In this document: piece by piece, positions 8,281-17,429 of the stretch | Layout of the letters: every line of letters begins with the position of its first letter | How positions within the stretch are numbered: position 1 is the first letter of the stretch | Assembly (NCBI GenBank): GCA_964537055.1 | Contig: CAZHYV010000001.1 | Coordinates: 1 to 64,000 of the forward strand | Reading direction: 5' to 3' | DNA: 64,000 nt | Source of the DNA: CAZHYV01 sp964537055 | GTDB lineage: Bacteria > Myxococcota_A > Polyangia > Palsa-1104 > JAEUJZ01 | Notes under the pieces: generated by a model | Database searches by the model: none | The model's input: the letters and a program-made list of their open reading frames with translations, nothing else | Told to the model about the DNA's origin: nothing | Position numbers and translations under genes: made by a program

Positions 8281-10986
8281 TTAGGATTCAACACCTAACT
8301 TCAACTGCAAAGATTCTAACAACGCTTTCGAAAAAGCGTCAGTGTGAGAGATAGGAGCGTCTTGCCATGTGTCATCGCTACACAGGGTTACCCCTCGTGC
8401 ATGGATGCCACAGAGACGCTTTTTTGACGGGGCTTTTTCCCAGGCTGATAAAAGATCCTCGTATGAGGGTGCCTGAAGAAAATACTCATGCTTTGGTGCA
8501 GAGATTCGCTTATTTTTCCAGAGAGACAGCCAAGGAGACAAAACAGTCTCTACGCTCTGTGGTTGCAAAAGGGTTGCTTTTACCTCAGCGCAGAGCTGGG
8601 ACACAAAAGCAGCCTCCTTCTGGATCAGCTCATGAGGCCCTGTCAGTCTTACGGCAAGAATCACCGGTTTTGCTGCGGACGAGTGGTGTTTGCGAGAAAC
8701 AGGAGCGCCCGGTAGGAAAGAGCCCTTCATACCGGAAGGCTTAGGCTTCGCTGAAGCCCATTCTGGGCTCAGAAGCTGAATCTCGCTGGGTCCTAGGCCA
8801 TGATAGAAATCGCGCAGTTTAAAAAATACTTGGAAGGCCGTTTCTGGATGAGAAAACAGCCATCCAACTGTAAGATGATGTTTCGGAAGCTGCGTTAGCT
8901 GAAGGGTTGCTTTTTGGATGGTTCCTAATGTGCCGTTTGCCCCTAAGACCAAGAATCGAAGGTCGGGACCACTAGCTCGCTTTGGAGATAAATTTCGAGG
9001 AAAGATCATCCTTCCAAAGGATTCGTGATGCGTAGTTAGTTGGAGACACCGCTCCGACAGCGTGCCAAAGAGAGAACAGGCTTCAGAGGCAAGAGGAAGG
9101 GAAAGAGCCTCCTTCAGTGTGCGAGCATAAGACCAAGCGGGAAGGGGTCCCAAGGAAAATCCTCGTTTTTGCAGTTCTGTTTCTAAAGAGTGCAGCTGGA
9201 TCGTAGCATCTACCTCACAGTACTGATCCTGTGGATGAATAAAATGAATCTGCGAAGAGGAGGGAAACAGGGGCTCTTGCTCTTTCCTTGGGGCAGGGAA
9301 GGAGATAGAGGAAGATATTGGTGCTGGGAGGACCCATTTGCCTGGGTTCATCAGGTTTTGCGGATCCATCGAGGTTTTGAGGGCTTGCAAAAGCAGAAGG
9401 CTCTTCCCATGCTCTTTCTCCAAAAAGGGTTGCTTCAGTTGCCCGATTCCATGATGATGGCTTATGGTCCCCCCATACGCAATAACGGTTTCGAGCGCGA
9501 TATGCCAAATCTGATCATAGTCGGTAAGATCTCTATGTAAAAAAGATTCCTTTCGTGAGTCGCTCTCTTTGAGTAGGGATGATTTTCGAGGACGAAGGAA
9601 TGTAAAATAGATCGAGCACCCTCCTTCGTAGGCATGGCTGAAATGGGCAAGCGTAAGGGCATGAGGCGCAAGCGCTTTGCGAACAGCCTGGTATAGTGGG
9701 ATCAGACGACTATAGGTGGTTGCCACTTCCAGCGTATCGGCAAACGCACCCACGGCAAACACCTTGGGAAGCTTATAACCCACCTCATACCGATGGAGAA
9801 GCCAGTGGTTCCCAGGGCGCTCGCCTTTTGGTTTGCCTCCAGCTTTGAGGAGAATCTCTGAAGCGGCTTTCTGGTCAAAGTCTACCTTGCGCTTGTGACC
9901 CTCAAACCCAAGAATGAGCATGCTGGGCGTCGAAAGAAACGTAAGTCCTTGCGAAAGGAATTGATTCATCTTGGCCATGATAGAGGGAGCCAGGAAAAAA
10001 GCTTCCCACAGCACTTTTCTCCACAGAGGAAGCACGGTTTGGGAGGTTGGGATCAACCGAGCTAACTCCTCGGCCAAACTACGGGAAGAGTGACTTGAAA
10101 AAGAAGAACCATTTTGGGGCGACACCAAGGATAGAGCGTCTTGAATCAGTGAAGTTTCCTTAGAGAAGAGGAACTTCGAAAATGCAAAAAGACTATCGAG
10201 TGGGTCGTACAACCTTACTACCGCTGGGCGAAGGCCAGCTTTTAAGACAAGCGAGATGGCTTTTGTTCCCGAGGTGACATCGGGGAAAGACCATCCTTGC
10301 AAAAGCTGGAAATCCTTGAGTCGGAGGAGGAGGGTAATTTTTGTAATGATTCCAAGGATACCTTCGCTTCCTAAGAGGAGTTGAGCATCACTATTCCCTG
10401 CCGGATGGTAGTTTGCTTGCCGCACTTCTCCTAGGGGTGTTACGAATTCTAGGGACAGCGTAAGGTCATCGATGCCTCCATAGTGGGTAGAGCACTGTCC
10501 TGCGCTTCGGGTTGCTATCCAGCCTCCTACTGTGGAGCAGAACAAGGAAGAGGGAAAGTGCCCCAGCGTAAGTCCGTGACGGTTGGCCTCCTGCTCGAGA
10601 TGATGTCCCAAGACCCCGGGCTCGCAAACAATCATCCCCCGATGTGGGTCTACAGAAAGAATGCGCTTCATTTCTTTGGTGTCGATGACAATTCCTTGGT
10701 TGGTGGCAGCAGCTCCACAAACCCCAGAACCTGCTCCGAAGGGAGTCATCGGAATACGATATCGAGTACACTGCTTCACGATATGCTGAACCTCGTCCGT
10801 CGTTTTTGGACAAACAACCAGATCGGGGATTGAAGCAGGGTGACTGCCAACCACACTTTTGATGAGACCCTTGGACCATAAATCGTTTGCATACCTAGCC
10901 CGATCTTGAGGACGAGTGAGGATTTGTTCTGCAGAGAGAATGTGGGTGAGCTCCTGAAGGAAGGAAAGAGGCAAAGAAGCAGACAT
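8281..10986 (-). CDS. two-module FAD-linked oxidase (GlcD-like plus GlcE-like)
   Basis: Flavin dehydrogenase of the glycolate/D-lactate oxidase class, 901 residues. The N-terminal half (about 1-540) is a complete GlcD-type protein: a VVCPKTTDEVQHIVKQC-type FAD-binding PCMH segment, PFGAGSGVCGA pyrophosphate loop, EPGVLGHHLE, and a C-terminal cap with HHHGIGQLKQPFL and LMNPGKWV. The remaining ~350 residues contain a second, divergent FAD-binding-like segment (YCEVDATIQLHSLETELQKR, VLGANGTLGTIQKATL) like GlcE. The family normally uses separate GlcD and GlcE subunits with an iron-sulfur GlcF; no GlcF is adjacent. The substrate is unknown. Confidence 0.82.
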   Translation of the reverse strand: MSASLPLSFLQELTHILSAEQILTRPQDRARYANDLWSKGLIKSVVGSHPASIPDLVVCPKTTDEVQHIVKQCTRYRIPMTPFGAGSGVCGAAATNQGIVIDTKEMKRILSVDPHRGMIVCEPGVLGHHLEQEANRHGLTLGHFPSSLFCSTVGGWIATRSAGQCSTHYGGIDDLTLSLEFVTPLGEVRQANYHPAGNSDAQLLLGSEGILGIITKITLLLRLKDFQLLQGWSFPDVTSGTKAISLVLKAGLRPAVVRLYDPLDSLFAFSKFLFSKETSLIQDALSLVSPQNGSSFSSHSSRSLAEELARLIPTSQTVLPLWRKVLWEAFFLAPSIMAKMNQFLSQGLTFLSTPSMLILGFEGHKRKVDFDQKAASEILLKAGGKPKGERPGNHWLLHRYEVGYKLPKVFAVGAFADTLEVATTYSRLIPLYQAVRKALAPHALTLAHFSHAYEGGCSIYFTFLRPRKSSLLKESDSRKESFLHRDLTDYDQIWHIALETVIAYGGTISHHHGIGQLKQPFLEKEHGKSLLLLQALKTSMDPQNLMNPGKWVLPAPISSSISFPAPRKEQEPLFPSSSQIHFIHPQDQYCEVDATIQLHSLETELQKRGFSLGPLPAWSYARTLKEALSLPLASEACSLFGTLSERCLQLTTHHESFGRMIFPRNLSPKRASGPDLRFLVLGANGTLGTIQKATLQLTQLPKHHLTVGWLFSHPETAFQVFFKLRDFYHGLGPSEIQLLSPEWASAKPKPSGMKGSFLPGAPVSRKHHSSAAKPVILAVRLTGPHELIQKEAAFVSQLCAEVKATLLQPQSVETVLSPWLSLWKNKRISAPKHEYFLQAPSYEDLLSAWEKAPSKKRLCGIHARGVTLCSDDTWQDAPISHTDAFSKALLESLQLKLGVES

Positions 10987-11117
10987 TGCAAAATTTTAAC
11001 ATAATTGATGTAAGGAGAATGAAGATTTATGCAATGAGGCTGTTTTTCGGCCGCGCTATGGGGGCGAATGTTTGGCGCTGGCTTCTGACTAAGGTATAAA
11101 GAAGTTTTGGGAGGATT

Positions 11118-12140
11118 ATGCAAGAGCGAGTGATTGATTTACGAAGTGATACGTTGACCCTGCCTACCTTGGCAATGCGTCAGGCCATGGCAAATGCCAA
11201 AGCAGGGGACGACTGTTATGGAGAGGACCCCACTGTCAATGAGTTGCAAAATCAGGTAGCGAAGCTTCTAGAAAAAGAGGCCGCTTTATTCCTTCCCTCG
11301 GGCAGTATGGCGAACCAAGCTGCCCTGATGGCTTTAACCCAGCCAGGAGACACCTTGGCCACCGGCGATAATTATCACACCATCACGGTAGAAAAAGAGT
11401 CTACGCTGCGGTTTGCCCGTCTTAAGATTTGCACAATGGGAGAAGACGGGACCTTTTCTCTTTCCGAGCTAGAAAAGATTGTATCTTTCCGAAAGAATAG
11501 CGATTCTCCTGTTCGTGTGATTGGGTTAGAAAACACAGTCAACTTCAGCGGTGGGGCGATTATGCCGCTGTCGTGGGTCGAGGAAGTGACCTCGTTTGCA
11601 AAACAGGAAGGAATCTCTGTGCATTTCGATGGGGCGCGCTTATGGAACGCGGTGGTTGCGACAGACATTCCTGCCTCCGTTTGGACAAAGGGTGTGGATA
11701 CTGTGAACGTTTGCCTTTCGAAAGGGTTAGGGGCTCCGGTGGGATCTTTGGTTTGCGGTACGGACGAGGTGATCCAAAAGGTACGCACCTTTCGGAAGTG
11801 GCTTGGAGGTTCGATGCGGCAAGCAGGTATTTTGGCCGCAGCAGGTAGCTATGCACTTACACACCATATGGAGCGCCTGGCCGAGGACCACCGTCATGCA
11901 AAGCTGCTGGCCCAAGGGCTGAAAGATCTGGGATTTGCTGTAGACCCTTGGCCCGAAACCAACATTGTCATGTTCTCGCATCCGCATCTGCCGGTGAAAC
12001 AATGCCGTGACCTTTTGTGGAGGCTAGGCATCAAAGTCAACGTAATCCTTGAGAAAAAGCTCCGCGCCGTCCTCCATTTGGATATTCGTGCTGAGGATGT
12101 TGCTGAAGCACTTCTGCGGATGCAAAGGATAGCTGATTAG
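11118..12140 (+). CDS. ltaE: low-specificity L-threonine aldolase
   Basis: PLP enzyme cleaving L-threonine or L-allo-threonine to glycine and acetaldehyde. It is 340 residues, the normal length. Features are RSDTLTLPTLAMRQAM at the N-terminus, GDDCYGEDPTVNELQ, LPSGSMANQAALMA, the FDGARLWNA motif and the PLP-lysine region VCLSKGLGAPVGS. A GGGAGG-like ribosome-binding site precedes ATG 11118. It is convergent with the ECF transporter operon, 7 bases apart. Confidence 0.93.
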   Translation: MQERVIDLRSDTLTLPTLAMRQAMANAKAGDDCYGEDPTVNELQNQVAKLLEKEAALFLPSGSMANQAALMALTQPGDTLATGDNYHTITVEKESTLRFARLKICTMGEDGTFSLSELEKIVSFRKNSDSPVRVIGLENTVNFSGGAIMPLSWVEEVTSFAKQEGISVHFDGARLWNAVVATDIPASVWTKGVDTVNVCLSKGLGAPVGSLVCGTDEVIQKVRTFRKWLGGSMRQAGILAAAGSYALTHHMERLAEDHRHAKLLAQGLKDLGFAVDPWPETNIVMFSHPHLPVKQCRDLLWRLGIKVNVILEKKLRAVLHLDIRAEDVAEALLRMQRIAD

Positions 12141-12146
12141 ATCTTG

Positions 12147-12932
12147 TCAGGAAAAGGCTTTCATTAACAATAAATTTCCAGTGACCCCGAGTAGAATGAA
12201 AATAACATCTCGAGTCCGAAGCGTAATCTTCCGATAATAGGTTCTATTTAGTCCAGGGACAAAGGCCCGAGCCTCCATGGCCAAAGCCAGACGCTCAGCC
12301 CGACGGATGGCTGAGGCCAAAAGAGGCAAGAGCAATAAGTAGAACTGCCGAATCTGGTGGGTCCACCGAGTTGACCCTAGAAGACCGCGGATGCGTTGGG
12401 CCGAACGGATGGTTTGATATTCTCTGCGAATTAGGGGGATGGATCGGTAGATCGAGGCAATGCTGTAGCCCAAGCGATAGGGGAGATGAAGCTGCTGAAT
12501 GAGCGAGTACAAAAGGTCGAGCACAGAGGTAGTGGCAACAAAAAGGAACGACCCCAGCGCAAGGCCCATAAGCCGAAGCGCCATTTTTATCCCGTTGAAG
12601 AGGGCCACTTCATAAATTTTAATAAAATGCCATTGCCAAAGCAGCGTAGGATTTAGATTGATTCCTTTTCGGCTGGTAAAAGTATAAACGAATAAGCAGA
12701 ACAGCCCCATTCCCAAAATCCAGACGAGCATTCGAAAGAGTTTCTTCTTAGGAAACGTTGAAAGACATAAGAGAGCCAAAAGACTTTCTAGGATCCAAAT
12801 CGCTAGGACAGGAAGACGGTGGGTATTGCTTAACTTAAACAGGATGAAAAAGCAAAACCCAAACTTAACAAGAGGATGAATGGATTCAAGCAAAGCGAGG
12901 CAAGGCCATGTGCGATGTGAGGATGAGCTCAT
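12147..12932 (-). CDS. ykoC: ECF transporter transmembrane (T) component, YkoC-like
   Basis: Scaffold membrane subunit of an energy-coupling-factor importer, 261 residues from ATG 12932. That ATG overlaps the stop of the upstream ATPase gene as ATGA, so translation is probably coupled; the longer frame to 13037 would run 106 bases into the ATPase and is rejected. It has several hydrophobic helices and the EcfT signatures SIYRSIPLIRREYQTIRSAQRIRG and AIRRAERLALAMEARAF, whose Ala-Arg-Gly-type coupling helices contact the ATPases. Together with the upstream gene it forms the transporter, under the TPP riboswitch at 15545-15635. Confidence 0.88.
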   Translation of the reverse strand: MSSSSHRTWPCLALLESIHPLVKFGFCFFILFKLSNTHRLPVLAIWILESLLALLCLSTFPKKKLFRMLVWILGMGLFCLFVYTFTSRKGINLNPTLLWQWHFIKIYEVALFNGIKMALRLMGLALGSFLFVATTSVLDLLYSLIQQLHLPYRLGYSIASIYRSIPLIRREYQTIRSAQRIRGLLGSTRWTHQIRQFYLLLLPLLASAIRRAERLALAMEARAFVPGLNRTYYRKITLRTRDVIFILLGVTGNLLLMKAFS

Positions 12933-15397
12933 AACCCCCCCTTTGAATTGAGCTGCGAAGAGAGAGGTTTCGAGATTCCATAAGCCTGCTCCCAGTCTGA
13001 AAGCGTCCATAGGTCTTGCCAAGCAGGATGGAGGCAAGCCAATCGGTGGGATAGCTCGGCCAGTGGGGGAAGGGACAGCTGTGTTTCTGTAAGAAGTTTC
13101 TGGTGTCGGAATAGGATTTCTTTTGAGCCATGAAACCGCAGAACTCCTTCCGAAAGGACGGCGACCTTGGTTGCATACGCTGCAACAAGATTCATGTCAT
13201 GGGTAATAAAAATAATGGTTTTCCCTTCCTGATGGAGACGCTGCAGCATCTCAAAAAGAAGTAGGATGTTTCTTTGATCCAGCCCGATGGTGGGTTCGTC
13301 TAAAATAAGAATACGTTGTCCAAGGCCAATCATGGTTGCAATGCTAAGCCGTCGTTTCTGTCCTTCGCTTAAGCGAAATGGATTTGCTTTTCGAATGTGG
13401 TTCAATTGAAATTGGACTAGGAGTTTCTCGAGGATGATTTGAACCTCCTGCTCCGGCCAAGCGCGGAGACGTAAACCCAAAAGCAGCTCCTCCTCTACGG
13501 TCGTTTGTAAGAATTGATGCTCGGGGTTTTGAAAGACAAACCCAACCGCTTTGTTTTTTTCTTCTAGGGAGAGAGAGGAAAAATCCTTCTGGTCGAGCCA
13601 GATTCTTCCTGGGCCTGCTTGAATATCCGAGGCAATGTGTCTAAGGAGCGTTGTTTTTCCGGCTCCGTTGTGTCCCACCAAAGCCAAAAATTCACCCTGG
13701 CTCACAGAGAGCGAGAGGTGGTCTAGGATCATCCGACCTGAGACATCGTAAGAGAGCTCCCGAATCTCTAAAAGGGGCAGAGACTCTTTTTGAGGGGAGG
13801 GAGGTTCTTCCTGGGGTGGCACTACATTCTGAGTCGAAGGTATCATCGGAGAGGGAGACACTATGATCTGTTCACGAGGTAAGGAGGGAAGATGTAGACG
13901 TAGGGAAGCCACGGCTTCTTCTACCGTGATCGGGAGAGGATGAAAAAGGATCCCTGCCTCCTGAAGCCGATGGGCAAGAAAACTAACTTGGGGCACAAAG
14001 ACCCCCATCTTGAGGAAGGTGTCTATATGTTTTGTAAATACTTCATGAGGCTCCCCTTGGGCGATTTGTGTGCCGTCCTCCCCCAGAACCACCACTCGGT
14101 CGGCCCAGGAAAGAACATCATCTAATTTATGCTCGATCATTACCAGGGTGAGGTCTTCTTTCATTTCTTTGAGAAGATTTAGGATCTGTTTCGTTCCTAA
14201 AGGATCTAAAAAAGCAGTGGGTTCATCGAGGACGAGAATGTTAGGACGTAGCGCAAAAATAGAAGCCAGAACCAGCCTCTGTTTTTCTCCAAGAGATAGT
14301 ATCTCTGTGGGATCTTTCTTCCTCTCGAAAAGTCCTACTTTCTTTAATGCTTGTTCCACTCGAATTTCCATCTCTCCTTTGGGAATCCCGATATTCTCTA
14401 ACCCAAAGGCAACTTCTTCTTCGACAATTTCTGCAGTGAGGCAGGACTCAGGGTCCTGGAACAAAAGTCCTACCTTTTGAGAAAGAAGAGAAAACTCAGT
14501 ATGCTGTGTGTCTAGCCCTGCCACACGGATCCTTCCAGAAACTGTGGATGGAGCTCGCTGGGGAATGAGACCATTCATGCTTAGAGCAAGGGTAGACTTT
14601 CCCGAGCCTGAAGGTCCTAACAGAAGGACAGTTTCCTTCGAATGGATACGAAAAGATACATGCTTTAAAGACGGCTTTCCTTGGTTTGGATACTGGATCG
14701 AGACGTCCTCGAGCTGGATCATCGTATTACTCTCCTTCTCCTCAGGGAGTTTTGAATCTGTAGGTGAGTTTGCTTCTAGTCTCTGAGCAACAGGGCTGTG
14801 GTATTCTGCAAGTTCTGCTAGACCTATCAACAAACGGTCTGCCAGCTTTTTCGCAAAAATTCCTCCCAGCACAAGCCCACTGAGGCTACGGACCCCTAGG
14901 GTGAGCAGCCTCACGGACAGAGGGAAGGAGGCATAGCCGTAAGGCACATACTCAATCGCAAAGCTACTCAAGGCTGGGAGGGTAGCCGCCATCATTAAAA
15001 CGGGCCATCGGTAACTTCGGTATCGAGTAAGAAAAAAGGGAAGTTCACTGGCTGCTCCCTGCAGAAGTCCACTGAGCAGCGCTGCAAAGCCCCACGGAAT
15101 GAAGGGCATCTCTACCAGTGCCGCAACGGTGGCTCCCAAAAAGGCCGCTCCCGGTCGTCTGACTAAATACGGGACCAACACCCCTGCGCCGAACCAAAAG
15201 CCAATAAGAAGCTCCTGTCCGAGAAAGCCAAATCCTGCAATCCCAAAAAGAGCCGTAAGAATAGGTTTCAGCCCAACAAACAGGTAGCTCCAGGCGATAA
15301 ACATAAGGCCATAGACTACTGCAAGGGTATTTGCGACCATTAAGTCTTTGAGACGCCAACTCCTTGGTTGGTTGCTTCTTTTTGCATCGGCCCGCAT
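12929..15397 (-). CDS. fused ECF transporter: YkoE-like S component plus YkoD-like double ATPase
   Basis: An 822-residue fusion. Residues about 1-200 form a multi-helix membrane domain like YkoE, the substrate-binding component for thiamine precursors (ANTLAVVYGLMFIAWSYLFVG, helices to about 190). Residues about 225-500 are one ABC ATPase (Walker A GPSGSGKST, ILSLGEKQRL, LVLDEPTA), and about 545-810 a second (GHNGAGKTT, RLSEGQKRRL, LILDEPTIGLDQ). In Bacillus ykoE, ykoD and ykoC are separate genes; here E and D are one chain. ATG 15397 follows an AGGGGGA site. The TPP riboswitch upstream supports hydroxymethylpyrimidine/thiamine-precursor uptake across the inner membrane. Confidence 0.9.
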   Translation of the reverse strand: MRADAKRSNQPRSWRLKDLMVANTLAVVYGLMFIAWSYLFVGLKPILTALFGIAGFGFLGQELLIGFWFGAGVLVPYLVRRPGAAFLGATVAALVEMPFIPWGFAALLSGLLQGAASELPFFLTRYRSYRWPVLMMAATLPALSSFAIEYVPYGYASFPLSVRLLTLGVRSLSGLVLGGIFAKKLADRLLIGLAELAEYHSPVAQRLEANSPTDSKLPEEKESNTMIQLEDVSIQYPNQGKPSLKHVSFRIHSKETVLLLGPSGSGKSTLALSMNGLIPQRAPSTVSGRIRVAGLDTQHTEFSLLSQKVGLLFQDPESCLTAEIVEEEVAFGLENIGIPKGEMEIRVEQALKKVGLFERKKDPTEILSLGEKQRLVLASIFALRPNILVLDEPTAFLDPLGTKQILNLLKEMKEDLTLVMIEHKLDDVLSWADRVVVLGEDGTQIAQGEPHEVFTKHIDTFLKMGVFVPQVSFLAHRLQEAGILFHPLPITVEEAVASLRLHLPSLPREQIIVSPSPMIPSTQNVVPPQEEPPSPQKESLPLLEIRELSYDVSGRMILDHLSLSVSQGEFLALVGHNGAGKTTLLRHIASDIQAGPGRIWLDQKDFSSLSLEEKNKAVGFVFQNPEHQFLQTTVEEELLLGLRLRAWPEQEVQIILEKLLVQFQLNHIRKANPFRLSEGQKRRLSIATMIGLGQRILILDEPTIGLDQRNILLLFEMLQRLHQEGKTIIFITHDMNLVAAYATKVAVLSEGVLRFHGSKEILFRHQKLLTETQLSLPPLAELSHRLACLHPAWQDLWTLSDWEQAYGISKPLSSQLNSKGGL

Positions 15398-15544
15398 TAC
15401 ATCCCCCTGTCGGTTTGAGTTGGCTCTCTCGATAGGAGGAGAGGGGTTACGTCTAGAAGTAAAATAAATACTATAGGTGAAAAGGGTGGGCTGACACGGT
15501 AAAAAGAATGATAAGAAGAGAGATCCTCCGGGGACGTATACATT

Positions 15545-15635
15545 GACGGTTTCCTTTCGCCAGCATTATCTGGATCAAGTTTATGGGTCGCCCTAATCAT
15601 AGAGCCTCTCAGCCGCCAAATGCAGCTCCCCAACG
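15545..15635 (-). promoter_or_regulatory. TPP riboswitch (THI element)
   Basis: Read on the minus strand, this leader contains GGCGGCTGAGAGGCTC and, downstream, GGGCGACCC, then CTTGATCCAGATAATGCTGG and CGAAAGGAAACCG, the two conserved arms of the thiamine-pyrophosphate aptamer. It lies about 150 bases before the YkoE-YkoD start. I do not see an obvious terminator in the expression platform, so control may be at translation. High TPP should turn the transporter off. Confidence 0.93.
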
Positions 15636-15780
15636 CAAGGCTTACTATAACAATACAGATAATAAGATCAAGGATTAAACAAACGGATGGGAAGCAATCT
15701 TCCTTTTTAGGGGAGGGTGTTTCAAAAGAACTGTTGAGAATGACAAAGAGTTACAAAAAGCCAGAAGATGTGAAAAATCT

Positions 15781-16596
15781 TTACGGTAAATAGAAGGCAA
15801 GACCGAAAGAGCCACGAACCCCCAAACGGGCGGGGGAGTGCTGCTTCGAATCACCCCAGAAATCGATAGCCCCCTGTGCAAGGAACTTTGCATCCAGGGT
15901 GAGGGCAACATAAGAACTTAGTCTCATCTCAACGCCCAAGCCTACGTGCCCTCCCATGTATAGGAGTGGATAGGTCCTTTCGATATGGAGGACTGAATTT
16001 GGCCCTACGGTCGTTGATTCATAATGGATTTGAGGGTAGAGGGCAGTGAGCTCAGGTCCTGCAGTCACGTAGGGGAGAATTTGAAAAAATTTTACACGAT
16101 TGTCTTTAGGCATCGTTAAGAAAACACGGACCCCTGGGGAAAGTACAGCTTCTGAAAGTCTCTCTCCTGTTTCTGCAAAACGGTTCGAGAAAACGCCGCC
16201 GCCCGAAAGCTCTAACGTAACTCGCGGGTGAACGCGCCAAAGAAAATTGATCTGGAATCCCCCATGGTAAATCCCATTTCCCTCAGGGAGGCCCCAAAGC
16301 CCTTGGGCGAAAATTCCTGTTAATCCCAATCCAAACTGAGGGTTAAAGGGAGACTCAAATACCAGTTTGATCCCTGGGGTCTTCACAGAGACGATAACAG
16401 TTGTCTTCTGATCAGTTGCCTCCTCAGCAGGTTCTTCTAGCGCAGGCAGTTCAAGGGGAACGGCCTGCACTCTTGGCTGTGTAGGGCTTTCTACAAAAGA
16501 GGTTTGTGCAAAAGCCAGAGGCTTTAGAAGAAAAATACTAAACAAAGCACTTAGGAATCGATATTTGTGAGAAAAAAGCAGAGTAGGTATTTTCAT
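15781..16596 (-). CDS. putative outer-membrane beta-barrel protein
   Basis: About 271 residues from ATG 16596, chosen because a signal peptide (MKIPTLLFSHKYRF...LKPLAFAQT) begins there; the frame extends upstream but without export logic. After a Pro/Glu-rich linker, alternating short hydrophobic strands with glycines and aromatics (FGLGLTGIFAQ, VTLELSGGGVF, YVALTLDAKFLAQ, ending SFGLAFYLP with a terminal aromatic-plus-hydrophobic signature) fit an outer-membrane barrel. Function is unknown. It resembles, in style, the larger barrel protein at 19575-21248. Confidence 0.65.
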   Translation of the reverse strand: MKIPTLLFSHKYRFLSALFSIFLLKPLAFAQTSFVESPTQPRVQAVPLELPALEEPAEEATDQKTTVIVSVKTPGIKLVFESPFNPQFGLGLTGIFAQGLWGLPEGNGIYHGGFQINFLWRVHPRVTLELSGGGVFSNRFAETGERLSEAVLSPGVRVFLTMPKDNRVKFFQILPYVTAGPELTALYPQIHYESTTVGPNSVLHIERTYPLLYMGGHVGLGVEMRLSSYVALTLDAKFLAQGAIDFWGDSKQHSPARLGVRGSFGLAFYLP

Positions 16597-16806
16597 GAGA
16601 ATACCATACAGAGAGCCTCGTTCAAAGGCAAGATCAAAGTGGCTTTCTCTAGGTAAAGGAAAGAGAACCTTCTTGTGCTTGAAATTTTGATTCTTTTTAA
16701 TCACTTATAACAGTTCCTAAAATAACTACCTTGCATGACATTGTCTTCCATGGTAACACGATGTAAGTAACTTGAGATTTGATGATTGAACTAAAAAGGA
16801 GTTTGT

Positions 16807-17358
16807 ATGCTGAAGAATACTCGGAATTTTTTATTGGCAGGAATTGTAGGAATTTGTGCTTTGGCCTCGGGAAGTGCCTTGGCTGATGTTAGTACAACGA
16901 GGACAGTCGGATTCCCTACACTCGATATGGGCGTTCAGATGGAGCTTACCCAGAATCTATCGCTGACGAATAACGGACCTACCCAGGTCGAAGTTCAGTT
17001 AGGCATCAAAGAGGGCGGAGATGTAGCAAATTTCTCGGTTCCCTCCGAGATTCAAACCATTCCTGCTGGACAAACAGTTGAGATTCCTGTGACTTTCAAA
17101 GCAAGCAATGAAGATTTCCGTCGTCTTGGTGATCGGTCTGCTGTTATCCAAGTTTCTGTCAAATCTTCTGATGGGACCTTCACCCCAGCTTCAGAAGTAA
17201 TGACTTCTGGGACTATCGTAAATACGCTTACCGTTGGTGGTGGTGTTGCTTGTAGTGCAGCTCCTGGGCCCTTCTCTTTGTCGGGTCTCGCTGTGTTTGC
17301 GGTTGCCTCCCTTGTCTCTGCTGCATGGGCCTACCGTAAACGCCTTGCTATCGCATAG
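16807..17358 (+). CDS. secreted protein with MYXO-CTERM-like sorting tail
   Basis: A 183-residue exported protein. It has a signal peptide (MLKNTRNFLLAGIVGICALASGSALA), then a beta-rich domain of about 110 residues (LSLTNNGPTQVEVQL, IPAGQTVEIPVTFKA) like an immunoglobulin-like/DUF11-type module. The C-terminal tripartite tail has a cysteine (GGVACSAAPGP), a hydrophobic helix (SGLAVFAVASLVSAAWA) and a basic end (YRKR). This layout matches MYXO-CTERM/PEP-CTERM-like protein-sorting signals. AAAGGAG precedes the ATG. The role is unknown; surface anchoring after tail processing is inferred. Confidence 0.65.
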   Translation: MLKNTRNFLLAGIVGICALASGSALADVSTTRTVGFPTLDMGVQMELTQNLSLTNNGPTQVEVQLGIKEGGDVANFSVPSEIQTIPAGQTVEIPVTFKASNEDFRRLGDRSAVIQVSVKSSDGTFTPASEVMTSGTIVNTLTVGGGVACSAAPGPFSLSGLAVFAVASLVSAAWAYRKRLAIA

Positions 17359-17429
17359 GTGATAGCTATAAATATCCTGCTATTGGTTAAAGATAGTTTT
17401 CCTCTCTCCCGTTTTCTCTTCTTACTCAC

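Noticed and set aside
15397..15633. Open frame across the TPP riboswitch leader
   Set aside because: It coincides with the aptamer, and has no ribosome-binding site or homologous pattern.
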